From a virus, in the IMG/VR virus record IMGVR_UViG_3300036770_006954, positions 62,001 to 126,000 of that record: a DNA stretch of 64,000 nt, one strand, 5' to 3'. How positions within the stretch are numbered: the first letter of the stretch is position 1; every line of letters begins with the position of its first letter. The notes beneath the pieces were generated by a model. The model was not told the origin of the DNA and made no database searches. It saw only the letters and a program-made list of their open reading frames with translations. Of the stretch, positions 28,078-36,829 are shown piece after piece. The position numbers and the translations under genes were made by a program.

Positions 28078-28997
28078 AGGTATTAGTTACAGGAAGCAAC
28101 GGATTAGTTGGGAATGCATTAAAAAAAATATTAGGTGATAACCATGTCTATCACACACGAGCTGATGTTGATTTGTTTGACACAAAAAAAACGAAAGAAT
28201 ATTTTGAGTATCATGTTAAGAATTCAGGTGTTGATACTGTAATTCACTGTGCAGCCAAAGTTGGTGGTGTTGGCGCAAACTCAAGTAACAATCATGGATT
28301 TTTTCTCGAGAATTATTTAATTAATAAAAATGTAATGCAGGCATGTTTTGAATTAGAAATGCCAAATTTTGTTAATTTGTTATCTACATGTGTTTTTCCC
28401 GATTCAAATATTGTTTATCCACTTACTTCTGACCAAATAGACAATGGTAGACCACATCCTTCCAACGAAGGGTATTCATACGCCAAAAGACTATCAGGAT
28501 ATGAAACCAAAATTTTTAGAAGTTTTTTGAGAAAAAATTGGATTTCAATTGTCCCTACAAATATCTACGGACCACATGATAATTTTAATTTAGACCATAG
28601 TCATATTATACCAGGTATGATACACCGAGCGTATTTGACCAAACAGAAAAACGAAAAAATGGTTATATGGGGTGATGGTTCACCCTTAAGACAATTTATT
28701 CATTCAGAAGACTTAGCTAAAAACATATTATGGGCACTTGAAAATTGGAACACAGAACATAATTTTCAGGCAATAAACGAGACTGAAGTTTCGGTAATGG
28801 AAGTTGCCAATATAATATGTAAAAAATTTGGAATTAAAGACAATGACTTAGTTTTTGATTCAACTAAACCTAAGGGACAATTTAGAAAACCTGCCAAAAC
28901 AGATATTCCCAAAAACTATGAATTTATCAAATTTGAAGATGGTATTAATTCAACGATTGAGTGGTTCATAGAAAATTATAAAAAAGTAAGAAAATGA
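28074..28997 (+). CDS. GDP-L-fucose synthase or GDP-colitose synthase-like epimerase/reductase
   Basis: 307 aa, short-chain dehydrogenase family. The start at 28074 is preferred over an in-frame ATG 12 bases earlier because it forms an ATGA overlap with the GT11 stop and puts VLVTGSNGLVG (3-13, NADP-binding) at the N-terminus. LLSTCVFPD (102-110) and Tyr134-x3-Lys138 complete the catalytic set, and the HCAAKVGGVGAN segment is typical of GDP-fucose synthase (Fcl/WcaG). The same fold and motifs occur in GDP-colitose synthase (ColC), and the neighbouring ColD-like gene makes that reading plausible. Which product is made cannot be decided by eye. Confidence 0.85.
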   Translation: MKVLVTGSNGLVGNALKKILGDNHVYHTRADVDLFDTKKTKEYFEYHVKNSGVDTVIHCAAKVGGVGANSSNNHGFFLENYLINKNVMQACFELEMPNFVNLLSTCVFPDSNIVYPLTSDQIDNGRPHPSNEGYSYAKRLSGYETKIFRSFLRKNWISIVPTNIYGPHDNFNLDHSHIIPGMIHRAYLTKQKNEKMVIWGDGSPLRQFIHSEDLAKNILWALENWNTEHNFQAINETEVSVMEVANIICKKFGIKDNDLVFDSTKPKGQFRKPAKTDIPKNYEFIKFEDGINSTIEWFIENYKKVRK

Positions 28998-30157
28998 AAA
29001 AAATAGAACTCGTACAAGACACAATTGATAACAAAGATATTGACAGTTTAATTGAATGGTTGTCTAGCTACCCTCGTCTGACTAAGGGACCAATGACATT
29101 GGAATTTGAATCGAAATGGTCAGAATGGATTGGTACCAAATATTCGATTTTTGTAAACTCAGGTTCATCAGCAAATTTATTAATGGTATTTGCTTTAAAA
29201 TATCTGAATCTTTTGAAGAATAATAAAGTTTGTGTACCATCACTTTCTTGGGCGACAGATTTGGCACCAATCTTACAATTTGATTTACAGCCATTATTGG
29301 TTGATTGTAACCTTGAAAATTTATCTGTGGACTTGAATCATTTAGAGGAAATTTTTAAAACAGAAAATCCGTCGGCACTAATATTAGTTTCAGTATTGGG
29401 TCTCTCTCCCGACATGAATAAAGTGGTGGAACTTTGTGAAAAATATGATGTAATACTTTTAGAGGATAACTGTGAATCACAAGGCACTGAATTTCAAAAT
29501 AGAAGGTTGGGAAATTTTGGATTAATGTCGTCTTTTTCAACTTATTTCGGACATACTATGAGTACGATTGAAGGTGGTGTTATTACTACCAATGATGAAA
29601 AGATATATCATACACTTTTACAGTTAAGGAGTCATGGATGGTCTAGAGACCTACCGTCAGATAAACAATTAGAATTAAAACAGGAATGGAATTGTGATGA
29701 TTTTAGCTCACTTTACACTTTTTTTATACCGGGATTTAATTTAAGAAGTACGGACTTACAAGCACAGATAGGGCTGAATCAATTGAAAAAAATTGATGGT
29801 TTGATTGAAAAAAGAAATCAAAATTTCAAACTATACTCTAAATTGTTGTCACCCAAAGTGTGGTTCCCAAAAGAAATTGAAGATACTTTTACCGCAAATT
29901 TCGCAATCCCTGTAATTACAAAAGATAAGGAAAGTAAGAGTTCTTTAATCAAAGAACTAGTGGAAAATGGTATTGCATGTAGACCACTTATTTCAGGTTC
30001 AATGGGTTCACAACCATTCTATAAAAAAATATACGGAGAACTTATCTTACCAAATTGTTCAATTATTGATGAAAGAGGGATATATGTTCCAAATCACCCT
30101 CAACTTGAAGAAAGTGATATTGAATTAATCTGTGATATTATTTTGAAACACGCGTAG
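28994..30157 (+). CDS. PLP-dependent sugar 3-dehydratase (ColD-like)
   Basis: 387 aa, DegT/DnrJ/EryC1 fold. The phosphate-binding NSGSSANL is at 55-62 and LEDNCESQG at 156-164. At the place of the catalytic Lys there is His187 in STYFGHTMSTIEGG. This Lys-to-His change defines the 3-dehydratases ColD and RfbH rather than aminotransferases. LRSHGWSRDLP also matches ColD. The [2Fe-2S] cysteines of RfbH are not apparent. ColD removes the 3-hydroxyl of GDP-4-keto-6-deoxymannose using glutamate. The next gene makes that substrate and the previous one could finish GDP-colitose. Confidence 0.85.
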   Translation: MKKIELVQDTIDNKDIDSLIEWLSSYPRLTKGPMTLEFESKWSEWIGTKYSIFVNSGSSANLLMVFALKYLNLLKNNKVCVPSLSWATDLAPILQFDLQPLLVDCNLENLSVDLNHLEEIFKTENPSALILVSVLGLSPDMNKVVELCEKYDVILLEDNCESQGTEFQNRRLGNFGLMSSFSTYFGHTMSTIEGGVITTNDEKIYHTLLQLRSHGWSRDLPSDKQLELKQEWNCDDFSSLYTFFIPGFNLRSTDLQAQIGLNQLKKIDGLIEKRNQNFKLYSKLLSPKVWFPKEIEDTFTANFAIPVITKDKESKSSLIKELVENGIACRPLISGSMGSQPFYKKIYGELILPNCSIIDERGIYVPNHPQLEESDIELICDIILKHA

Positions 30158-30163
30158 TAATTC

Positions 30164-31135
30164 ATGGAAAAAGTAGCACTTATCACAGGTATAAATGGTC
30201 AAGATGGTTCATATTTGGCAGAATTTTTATTGGAAAAAGGATATGAAGTACACGGAACTCTAAAAAGAAATTCTGTGAGTGAAAATCAAACCGCTCGACT
30301 CGATAATATTTTTCAAAAAATAACCCTTCATTATGCGGATTTAACAGACTTATCATCATTAATTTCCGTTATACAAAAAGTTCAACCTAATGAAATTTAT
30401 AATTTAGCTGCACAATCACATGTTAGAATTTCGTTCGACCAACCAATTTACACCGCACAAGTTACAGGTCTTGGTACTCTCAATTTGTTAGAGGCTGTCA
30501 GATTAATCGACCCCAAAATAAAAATATATCAAGCATCATCGTCAGAAATGTTTGGAAACTCAATTGATAAGGATGGGTACCAAAGAGAAACCACTCCGAT
30601 GACACCAGTATCACCATACGGTTGTGCCAAAGTTTTTTCTTATAATATTTGTAAAAATTATAGAAATTCTTACAACATGTTTATCTCTAATGGTATTTTA
30701 TTCAATCACGAATCACCAAGAAGAGGAACTAACTTTGTAACTAACAAGGTAGCTAAAGAGGCCGTAAAGATAAAGTATGGATTATCTACTGAGTTAAAAT
30801 TGGGTAATTTAGATGCTACACGAGATTGGGGACATGCAAAAGATTATGTCGAGGCGATGTGGTTGATTTTACAACAAGAAACTGCCGATGATTTTGTTTG
30901 TTCTACAGGTATATCTCATTCGGTAAAAGAATTATGTGAATATACGTTTAACAAACTTGGTCTTAACTATCAAGATTGGGTTAAATTAGATGAGAAGTTT
31001 TTAAGACCTGAAGAACTTCACGATTTAAAAGGGGATTCAACAAAATTGAGAACTATTACAGGTTGGGAACCAAGATACACATTTGAAAAAATGATTGATG
31101 AAATGATTGATTATTGGTTGGAATTTTACGAATAA
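30164..31135 (+). CDS. gmd: GDP-mannose 4,6-dehydratase
   Basis: 323 aa. TGINGQDGSYLAEFLLEKG (8-26) is the NADP-binding motif in the exact GMD form. SSSEMFG (125-131) and Tyr152-x3-Lys156 are catalytic, and NHESPRRGTNFVT is the GMD-specific substrate loop. The enzyme converts GDP-D-mannose to GDP-4-keto-6-deoxy-D-mannose, the branch point for GDP-fucose, GDP-colitose and GDP-perosamine. It lies 6 bases after the ColD-like gene. The most certain enzyme call in the island. Confidence 0.95.
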   Translation: MEKVALITGINGQDGSYLAEFLLEKGYEVHGTLKRNSVSENQTARLDNIFQKITLHYADLTDLSSLISVIQKVQPNEIYNLAAQSHVRISFDQPIYTAQVTGLGTLNLLEAVRLIDPKIKIYQASSSEMFGNSIDKDGYQRETTPMTPVSPYGCAKVFSYNICKNYRNSYNMFISNGILFNHESPRRGTNFVTNKVAKEAVKIKYGLSTELKLGNLDATRDWGHAKDYVEAMWLILQQETADDFVCSTGISHSVKELCEYTFNKLGLNYQDWVKLDEKFLRPEELHDLKGDSTKLRTITGWEPRYTFEKMIDEMIDYWLEFYE

Positions 31136-31141
31136 TTAGAA

Positions 31142-31585
31142 ATGGGGATTAGACATTACATTTCACATCGAGGTAATATAGACGGGAGAATAACCAACGC
31201 GGAAAACTCTCCTGAATATATTTTGACCGCATTATCTCGGGGATATGAGGTGGAAATTGATGTGTGGTTTGTTAATGATTTATTTTATTTAGGTCACGAC
31301 GAACCTCTTTATTTAGTAAGTGAGGAATTCTTGGAAAATGAAAAACTTTGGTGTCACGCCAAAAATGGAGAGTCATTTTACAAGATGTTATCTAACCCCA
31401 AAATCCACTGTTTTTGGCATCAAACCGATGACTACACTCTAACTTCAAAAGGTATTCCGTGGGTGTTTCCTGGTAAAAAGGTGTATGAAAATTCTATATG
31501 GGTTTTACCTGAGAAAACAATCTTCAAGAATATAATGATAAACTGTTTAGGGATTTGTTCTGATTACATATCAAAATATAAATGA
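31142..31585 (+). CDS. GDPD-like phosphodiesterase-fold protein
   Basis: 147 aa. The first 60 residues resemble the glycerophosphodiester phosphodiesterase/PI-PLC barrel: ISHRGN (8-13), the E-x-D pair in VEIDVWF and LGHDEPL. It is about half the usual GDPD length and lacks the later barrel motifs. This short form co-occurs with the HAD-nucleotidyltransferase gene downstream in envelope-sugar clusters, suggesting joint work on a phosphosugar. It overlaps that gene by 4 bases. Activity is uncertain. Confidence 0.7.
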   Translation: MGIRHYISHRGNIDGRITNAENSPEYILTALSRGYEVEIDVWFVNDLFYLGHDEPLYLVSEEFLENEKLWCHAKNGESFYKMLSNPKIHCFWHQTDDYTLTSKGIPWVFPGKKVYENSIWVLPEKTIFKNIMINCLGICSDYISKYK

Positions 31586-32946
31586 TAAAATTAGTTGTTT
31601 TCGATTTGGATGGTGTGTTAATTGAGGCCAAACAATTACATTACGAAGCTCTCAATGACGCACTAAATCTACACGCACCAAATTGTGTAATATCTTGGAA
31701 TGAGCACCTTTCCAAATATGATGGTCTTAAAACCAAACAAAAATTAGAAATGTTAACTAATGAAAAGGGGTTGGACCGTAATTTACACAATGTTGTTTGG
31801 GAAGAAAAACAACGAATCACCAATCAGAAACTAAAAGATATTACCCCTCATTCTAATTTGATAGACCTACTAAAAAGACTATCAGAGGATGGTTTTAAAA
31901 TTGCCTGTTGTAGTAATTCAATTAGAAAGACTGTTCTAACGGTTTTATCTAAGTTGGACATCATAGAATACTTCGACCAAATACTGTCCAATGAGGATGT
32001 AAAGAATAGTAAACCTCACCCCGAGATTTATTGGAAAGTCATATCTGAAATGGGGGTTATTGCAGAGGAGACTTTAATTGTTGAGGACTCACCTTATGGA
32101 CTCTTAGCTGCGGCAAGAACACACGCACCAATACTGAGGGTAAAATCCCCCAAAGAAGTTAATGTTGAAAACCTGTATAGAAAATTAAACGAATTAAATA
32201 ACAAGTTCAAAATGAAGAAACCCAAATGGACTGACGAGACTCTCAATGTATTAATACCCATGGCGGGTGCTGGTTCAAGATTTGAAAAAGCGGGATATAC
32301 ATTTCCTAAACCTCTTATCGATGTTGAAGGGGACCCTATGATTAAAGTCGTCACTGAAAATTTAAACATTAAAGCCAATTACATTTTTATCGTTCAAAAA
32401 TCACATAGAGAAAAATATAACTTGGATACTTTACTTGGTATGGTTTCACCTGGTTGTAAAATTGTTGAGGTTGAGGGTATTACCGAAGGTGCTGCAAGCA
32501 CTACACTTTTGGCTAAAGAATATATCAATAATGATAATCCATTAGTTATGGCAAACTCAGACCAATTTATCGAGTGGGACTCCAATGAATTCATGTATAA
32601 GATGTCGGAAACCGATTGTGATGGGGGAATTGTAACCTTTAAATCAACTCACCCTAAATGGTCATTTGCTAAAGTTAACGAAAATGGTTTGGTAACTGAG
32701 GTTGCCGAAAAGAATCCCATTTCGGACATTGCAACAGTGGGGGTCTATTATTGGAAAAAAGGTTCTGATTATGTTAAGTATGCCGAACAGATGATTGAAA
32801 AGAATCTTAGAGTTAATAATGAGTTTTATGTGTGTCCTGTGTTCAACGAGGCAATTCAAGATAACAAAGAAATCAGAACTTATGAAATCGTCAAAATGTG
32901 GGGATTAGGTACTCCTGAGGATTTAAATACCTATTTGAGACGATAA
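31582..32946 (+). CDS. HAD phosphatase/mutase fused to sugar-phosphate nucleotidyltransferase
   Basis: 454 aa. Residues 1-205 are a HAD domain of the beta-phosphoglucomutase subfamily (VVFDLDGVLIEA 4-15, CCSNS, VEDSPYGLLAA). Residues 220-454 are a nucleotidyltransferase: LIPMAGAGSRFEKAGYTFPK is the G-x-G-x-R-(x)n-P-K signature, and PLVMANSDQFIEW carries the metal-binding Asp. One enzyme could handle successive phosphosugar steps to make an NDP-sugar. The specific sugar is unknown. It sits after GMD and the GDPD-like gene and closes this block. Confidence 0.85.
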   Translation: MIKLVVFDLDGVLIEAKQLHYEALNDALNLHAPNCVISWNEHLSKYDGLKTKQKLEMLTNEKGLDRNLHNVVWEEKQRITNQKLKDITPHSNLIDLLKRLSEDGFKIACCSNSIRKTVLTVLSKLDIIEYFDQILSNEDVKNSKPHPEIYWKVISEMGVIAEETLIVEDSPYGLLAAARTHAPILRVKSPKEVNVENLYRKLNELNNKFKMKKPKWTDETLNVLIPMAGAGSRFEKAGYTFPKPLIDVEGDPMIKVVTENLNIKANYIFIVQKSHREKYNLDTLLGMVSPGCKIVEVEGITEGAASTTLLAKEYINNDNPLVMANSDQFIEWDSNEFMYKMSETDCDGGIVTFKSTHPKWSFAKVNENGLVTEVAEKNPISDIATVGVYYWKKGSDYVKYAEQMIEKNLRVNNEFYVCPVFNEAIQDNKEIRTYEIVKMWGLGTPEDLNTYLRR

Positions 32947-32963
32947 AAGGTTTTTTTTCTTTA

Positions 32964-32985
32964 TTTTACCACTATTTTGGTAAAA
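32964..32985. promoter_or_regulatory. perfect 8-bp inverted repeat before the DUF6165-like gene
   Basis: TTTTACCA-n6-TGGTAAAA, eight bases before the ATG at 32993. It is not followed by a T-run on the plus strand, so it is more likely an operator or mRNA hairpin than a terminator. Role unknown. Confidence 0.4.
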
Positions 32986-32992
32986 AAACATT

Positions 32993-33379
32993 ATGATTAC
33001 AACACCCATTAGCGTTGGTGAACTTTTGGACAAATTATCTATTTTGTCCATTAAAAAAAACCGACTGACAAATCCTGATAAACTATTTCAGGTTGAAAAA
33101 GAATTTTCTTACTTACATGAATTGTCTGAACCATTTTTGAGGGTTAAAGATTATTTTAATTTATATGATGATTTGGTTTTGGTTAATTCAAAATTATGGG
33201 ACATAGAGGATAAGATACGAGTTTGTGAAAAGAATAAAAAGTTTGATGATGAATTCATCGAATTAGCCAGGTCGGTCTATTATACTAATGATGACAGATT
33301 CGAACTGAAAAATAAAATTAATCTTCTTTCAAATTCAGAAATACAAGAACAAAAAAGTTACGAGGATTACAAAAATTAA
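32993..33379 (+). CDS. DUF6165-like protein
   Basis: 128 aa. The N-terminus (ITTPISVGELLDKLSILSIK) matches the family found in LPS/O-antigen clusters, whose members start with a PVS-x-GEL-x-DK pattern. The rest is helical and charged. Biochemical role of the family is not established. It lies just after the sugar-nucleotide genes and before PhoH, and has a strong inverted repeat immediately upstream. Confidence 0.7.
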   Translation: MITTPISVGELLDKLSILSIKKNRLTNPDKLFQVEKEFSYLHELSEPFLRVKDYFNLYDDLVLVNSKLWDIEDKIRVCEKNKKFDDEFIELARSVYYTNDDRFELKNKINLLSNSEIQEQKSYEDYKN

Positions 33380-33382
33380 TAT

Positions 33383-34108
33383 ATGAGAAAAAAACCATCT
33401 CCAACACCATCTTATATGGTACAAGAAACCCCTAAATCCAAAAAGGAAATTATTGGCTCTATCTTAAAGAAAAAAACAAAAGAAAAGTTTTTGTCTGAAA
33501 GTCAGAAAGAATATTACAAAAAATTACATGATGCACAGATAACAATTTGTGCTGGTCCTGCTGGTGTTGGAAAAAGTTATATTGCCATGAAAGCGGCAAT
33601 TGATTTATTGGTAGACCCCTCCACCCCTTACGAGAAAATCATTATCGTTCGACCCGCAGTTGAGGCGGAAGAAAAACTTGGGTCACTACCAGGTAATGTA
33701 GAAGAAAAACTTGACCCATACATTTTCCCAACATATTACCTCCTCAATAAAATTATTGGTAAAGATGCTAGAGAAAAATTGAAGGAACTTGAAGTTATTG
33801 AAGTTTTTGCCCTTGCATATATGAGAGGAATGAACATTGACAATTCAATTTTAATTTTTGAAGAGGCCCAAAACTCTACTCCAAATCAAATGAAACTTCT
33901 TTTAACAAGAATCGGATTCAATTCGAAATTTTTTATTTCAGGGGACTTGGAGCAAACTGACCGATACAAAGACAAAACCCATTCAGGTCTTTATGATGCA
34001 ATCAATCGATTCAAATCAGTCAACTCAATCTTATGTCATGAGTTTAGTCAGAAAGATGTGGTTAGAAATCCATTGATAACAAAAATCTTAGAAAAGTACG
34101 ACGAATGA
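33383..34108 (+). CDS. phoH: PhoH-like ATPase
   Basis: 241 aa. Walker A GPAGVGKS at 58-65, Walker B LIFEEAQN at 157-164, and a sensor-like FFISGDLEQTDR afterwards. PhoH-like proteins are common in large phages; the role is not settled (RNA or phosphate metabolism). The N-terminal 40 residues are an unstructured Lys-rich lead. It starts 3 bases after the DUF6165-like gene and its stop overlaps the next start by 4 bases. Confidence 0.92.
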   Translation: MRKKPSPTPSYMVQETPKSKKEIIGSILKKKTKEKFLSESQKEYYKKLHDAQITICAGPAGVGKSYIAMKAAIDLLVDPSTPYEKIIIVRPAVEAEEKLGSLPGNVEEKLDPYIFPTYYLLNKIIGKDAREKLKELEVIEVFALAYMRGMNIDNSILIFEEAQNSTPNQMKLLLTRIGFNSKFFISGDLEQTDRYKDKTHSGLYDAINRFKSVNSILCHEFSQKDVVRNPLITKILEKYDE

Positions 34109-34704
34109 GAATTGCAATAGAAATTAATGGTGTTTTAAGAGATACTGTAAAGAAAATCGAACAAGTTTATGAAAAGTTTTATGTTGAGAATATTCTCAAT
34201 GAAAAAAGAGATTTTAAATACGAGATTCTTTCACCAATAACTTCATTGAGATTGCAAGACCATCTAAAGTTTAAAGACGATGATGAACTTTATGATTTTC
34301 TTTATACAGAACACTGTATGGAAATTTTTGGACATGCACCGTCAACTGAATATAGTAGCTTTATAGATTTAAATGATTTTTATGTAGATATGAGAGACAA
34401 TCACGATATCCTACTTATTTCGGATGAAATCGGTAAATCAAAACCGGCTACATTATTTTTCCTTTCAAAGTTCGGTTGTCAGATAGAAAAAATTGTTTTT
34501 TATAATCAGTTTACATTGCAAACAGTTTGGAATGAATTTGACCTTTTACTTACAGCAAATCCCGACTTATTATTAAATCATCCTACAGATAAAAAAATTA
34601 TTAAGTATAATACAAGTTATAACGATAATATAACGGACTTTACGAATATTGATAACATTAAACAACTTAAAAATTTAATAGAAAATGATACCAATTTGGA
34701 ATGA
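34105..34704 (+). CDS. HAD-like protein with degenerate catalytic motif
   Basis: 199 aa. The N-terminus (IAIEINGVLRDT) lines up with the HAD motif I (D-x-D-G-V) but has Glu for the nucleophile Asp and Asn for the second Asp, so it is probably not a normal phosphatase. LLISDEIGKSKPATL and FDLLLTANPDLLL fit later HAD motifs II-IV. It may be a regulatory or binding version of a phage 5'-nucleotidase-like protein. It overlaps PhoH by 4 bases and the next gene by 20. Confidence 0.6.
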   Translation: MRIAIEINGVLRDTVKKIEQVYEKFYVENILNEKRDFKYEILSPITSLRLQDHLKFKDDDELYDFLYTEHCMEIFGHAPSTEYSSFIDLNDFYVDMRDNHDILLISDEIGKSKPATLFFLSKFGCQIEKIVFYNQFTLQTVWNEFDLLLTANPDLLLNHPTDKKIIKYNTSYNDNITDFTNIDNIKQLKNLIENDTNLE

Positions 34705-34963
34705 AAATTACTACATCGATTTGGAAAGAATTGAAGAATTTATTGAACTAACTAATGTTATCAATGACGAACTTAGTGGAAGTACCAACGAACATAAAAT
34801 CAATGTTGTCAAATTCGAAATGGTAAAGATGATGTTAGAAGTTATTATGTCCGAACAAGTCGATGGTGATGAAAAACTCGGAATAATGAATTCAGAGTTA
34901 TCTGTACCTTTTAGATTAGCATTTAATTCATTATTAAATAAAAAAATTATTAACAAATATTAA
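34685..34963 (+). CDS. hypothetical small protein
   Basis: 92 aa, helical throughout, with Asn/Glu-rich surface and no Cys. It starts inside the end of the previous gene (20-base overlap), so translation is likely coupled. No family recognised. It is followed after one base by the next glycosyltransferase gene. Confidence 0.6.
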   Translation: MIPIWNENYYIDLERIEEFIELTNVINDELSGSTNEHKINVVKFEMVKMMLEVIMSEQVDGDEKLGIMNSELSVPFRLAFNSLLNKKIINKY

Positions 34964-34964
34964 A

Positions 34965-36020
34965 ATGGACCAACCTCAAATAGACAAAGTCAAACTTTCA
35001 ATTAGTAATCTTAGAGAAAAAAAATCAAAACTATATTTTTTCATCCACGATACTAAAGGTAACGCCAAAGCCTCAATCAAATACATTTATGATTTGGCAC
35101 TCACACTAAAACGAAGTGGATTTAATTCGATTATCCTACATGAAAAATCTGATTACACAGGAGTTGCATCATGGTTAGGAGAAGAGTATATGACTGAAAT
35201 TCCACATCAAGTTATCGATGGTCAGAATGTAGAAATTGCACCTGAAGACTTCTTGATTGTTCCCGAAATTTTTGGGTTTATGATGGACCAAGTTAAAAAC
35301 TTACCTTGTGGTAAAATTGTCTTAACACAGTCTTACGCATATATGTTGGAGACTCTTCAACCTGGTCAGACTTGGAATCAATATGGTTTCTTTAAAACCA
35401 TTACTACTTCAGAGGCACAAAAGGATTATATCAGCAAGGTGATGAGAGGTCAATCATACGATATTATCGAACCTTTCATTTCTGACGACTTTAAAAAAAG
35501 AAATTTACCACCACTTCCTATCATTGGTGTTCATTCCAGAGAACAAGAAGACACAATTAACCTTATCAAAACATTTTACCTAAGATTTCCTCAATACAGA
35601 TGGTTTACCTTCCGTGATTTAAGAGGTCTTTCTCAAGAAGAATTTGCCAACGCAATTTCAGAGTGTTTTGTATCGGTTTGGATTGACAGACAAAGTGGTT
35701 ACGGTACTTTCCCATTAGAGTCAATGAAAGTTGGTGTTCCTGTAATTGGAATTACACCTAATTTGGTCCCTGAATGGATGAATGAAAACAACGGAATTTG
35801 GATTAAAGATGAAATTCTTCTTCCAGACATTATCGCAGATTGGACTCAAAATTGGTTAGAGGATAATATCTCAGAAGAAATGTACTCAAACATTCAAGAA
35901 ACTGTTAACAAACTTCCAACAAAAGAACAATTTGAAAATAAAACCATAGAATTATTCACAGAATATCTTGAATTAAGAGCACAATCTATGGAAGAACAAA
36001 TCTCAAAATTTAGCGAATAA
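34965..36020 (+). CDS. glycosyltransferase-like protein, GT-B fold
   Basis: 351 aa. The N-terminus (KSKLYFFIHDTKGNAKASIK) and the later LPIIGVHSREQEDTINLI and WIDRQSGYGTFPLESMKVGVPVIG segments follow the layout of GT4-like enzymes; the last block is the donor-binding E-x7-E area (PLESMKVGVPV). The linker between the two Rossmann-like halves is short. It pairs with the following GT-A gene, 2 bases downstream. Confidence 0.78.
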   Translation: MDQPQIDKVKLSISNLREKKSKLYFFIHDTKGNAKASIKYIYDLALTLKRSGFNSIILHEKSDYTGVASWLGEEYMTEIPHQVIDGQNVEIAPEDFLIVPEIFGFMMDQVKNLPCGKIVLTQSYAYMLETLQPGQTWNQYGFFKTITTSEAQKDYISKVMRGQSYDIIEPFISDDFKKRNLPPLPIIGVHSREQEDTINLIKTFYLRFPQYRWFTFRDLRGLSQEEFANAISECFVSVWIDRQSGYGTFPLESMKVGVPVIGITPNLVPEWMNENNGIWIKDEILLPDIIADWTQNWLEDNISEEMYSNIQETVNKLPTKEQFENKTIELFTEYLELRAQSMEEQISKFSE

Positions 36021-36022
36021 TT

Positions 36023-36829
36023 ATGAACACTCCTTTAGACATTACAATTGTATTACCAATTAAATCTGCGGTATCCCGTGATTTCGAAGATTACTTCGAA
36101 AAGGCTATCACATCAATCAAAAACCAAAAGGTATCTGTAAAAGAACTTTTGATTGTAGCAACTACTGAAGAAAAGTTAAACAATCATATTGATGGATTCG
36201 ATTTTGGGGATATCAATATGAGAAAAATTGTTTGGGACAAAGAAGCTAACTTTGCATCTCAAATTAATTTCGGTATTGAAAACGCAACCACAAAATGGGT
36301 TTCATTTTTCGAGTTTGATGATGAATATTCAACAATTTGGTTCGACAATGTTCGTAAGTACATGGAATATTATCCAATGGTACAAGCGTTCCTTCCAGTG
36401 GTTGTTGATACGGATGAAAAAGGTACATTTGCTGGTTTTACAAATGAAGCGGTATTCGCAGCAAACTTTGCACAAGAAGTTGGTTTCCTTACTAATGATA
36501 TTCTTCAAGACTATCAGAATTTCCAAACCTCTGGTATGGTAATTCGTAAAGATGTTACAGAAGACTTTGGAGGTTTCAAATCGTCAATCAAATTGACTTT
36601 TGTGTATGAATTTTTGTTAAGACTTACATACAACTCAGCATCAATTATGACAATCCCAAAACTTGGTTATAAGCACACCAACATGAGAGAAGGTTCTCTT
36701 TTTTGGAACTACAAGTTTGGTCAAGAAAAAATGTTGGATGAAGAAGTAAAGTTTTGGGTTCAGTCCGCAAAAAAGGAATATTTCTTTAAAGAAGATAGAA
36801 CAATAAATTTCCAAGCAACTAATGATTAA
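36023..36829 (+). CDS. glycosyltransferase-like protein, GT-A fold
   Basis: 268 aa. The ITIVLPIKSAVSRDFEDYFEK start, a DKEANFASQINFGIENA segment and FFEFDDEYS (the DxD-like motif, about 93-101) match GT2-type enzymes, although the classical GT2 DDxSxD block is weak. This is the last transferase of the island. Its stop overlaps the ATG of the late sigma factor gene by one base, linking the sugar genes to late transcription control. Confidence 0.75.
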   Translation: MNTPLDITIVLPIKSAVSRDFEDYFEKAITSIKNQKVSVKELLIVATTEEKLNNHIDGFDFGDINMRKIVWDKEANFASQINFGIENATTKWVSFFEFDDEYSTIWFDNVRKYMEYYPMVQAFLPVVVDTDEKGTFAGFTNEAVFAANFAQEVGFLTNDILQDYQNFQTSGMVIRKDVTEDFGGFKSSIKLTFVYEFLLRLTYNSASIMTIPKLGYKHTNMREGSLFWNYKFGQEKMLDEEVKFWVQSAKKEYFFKEDRTINFQATND

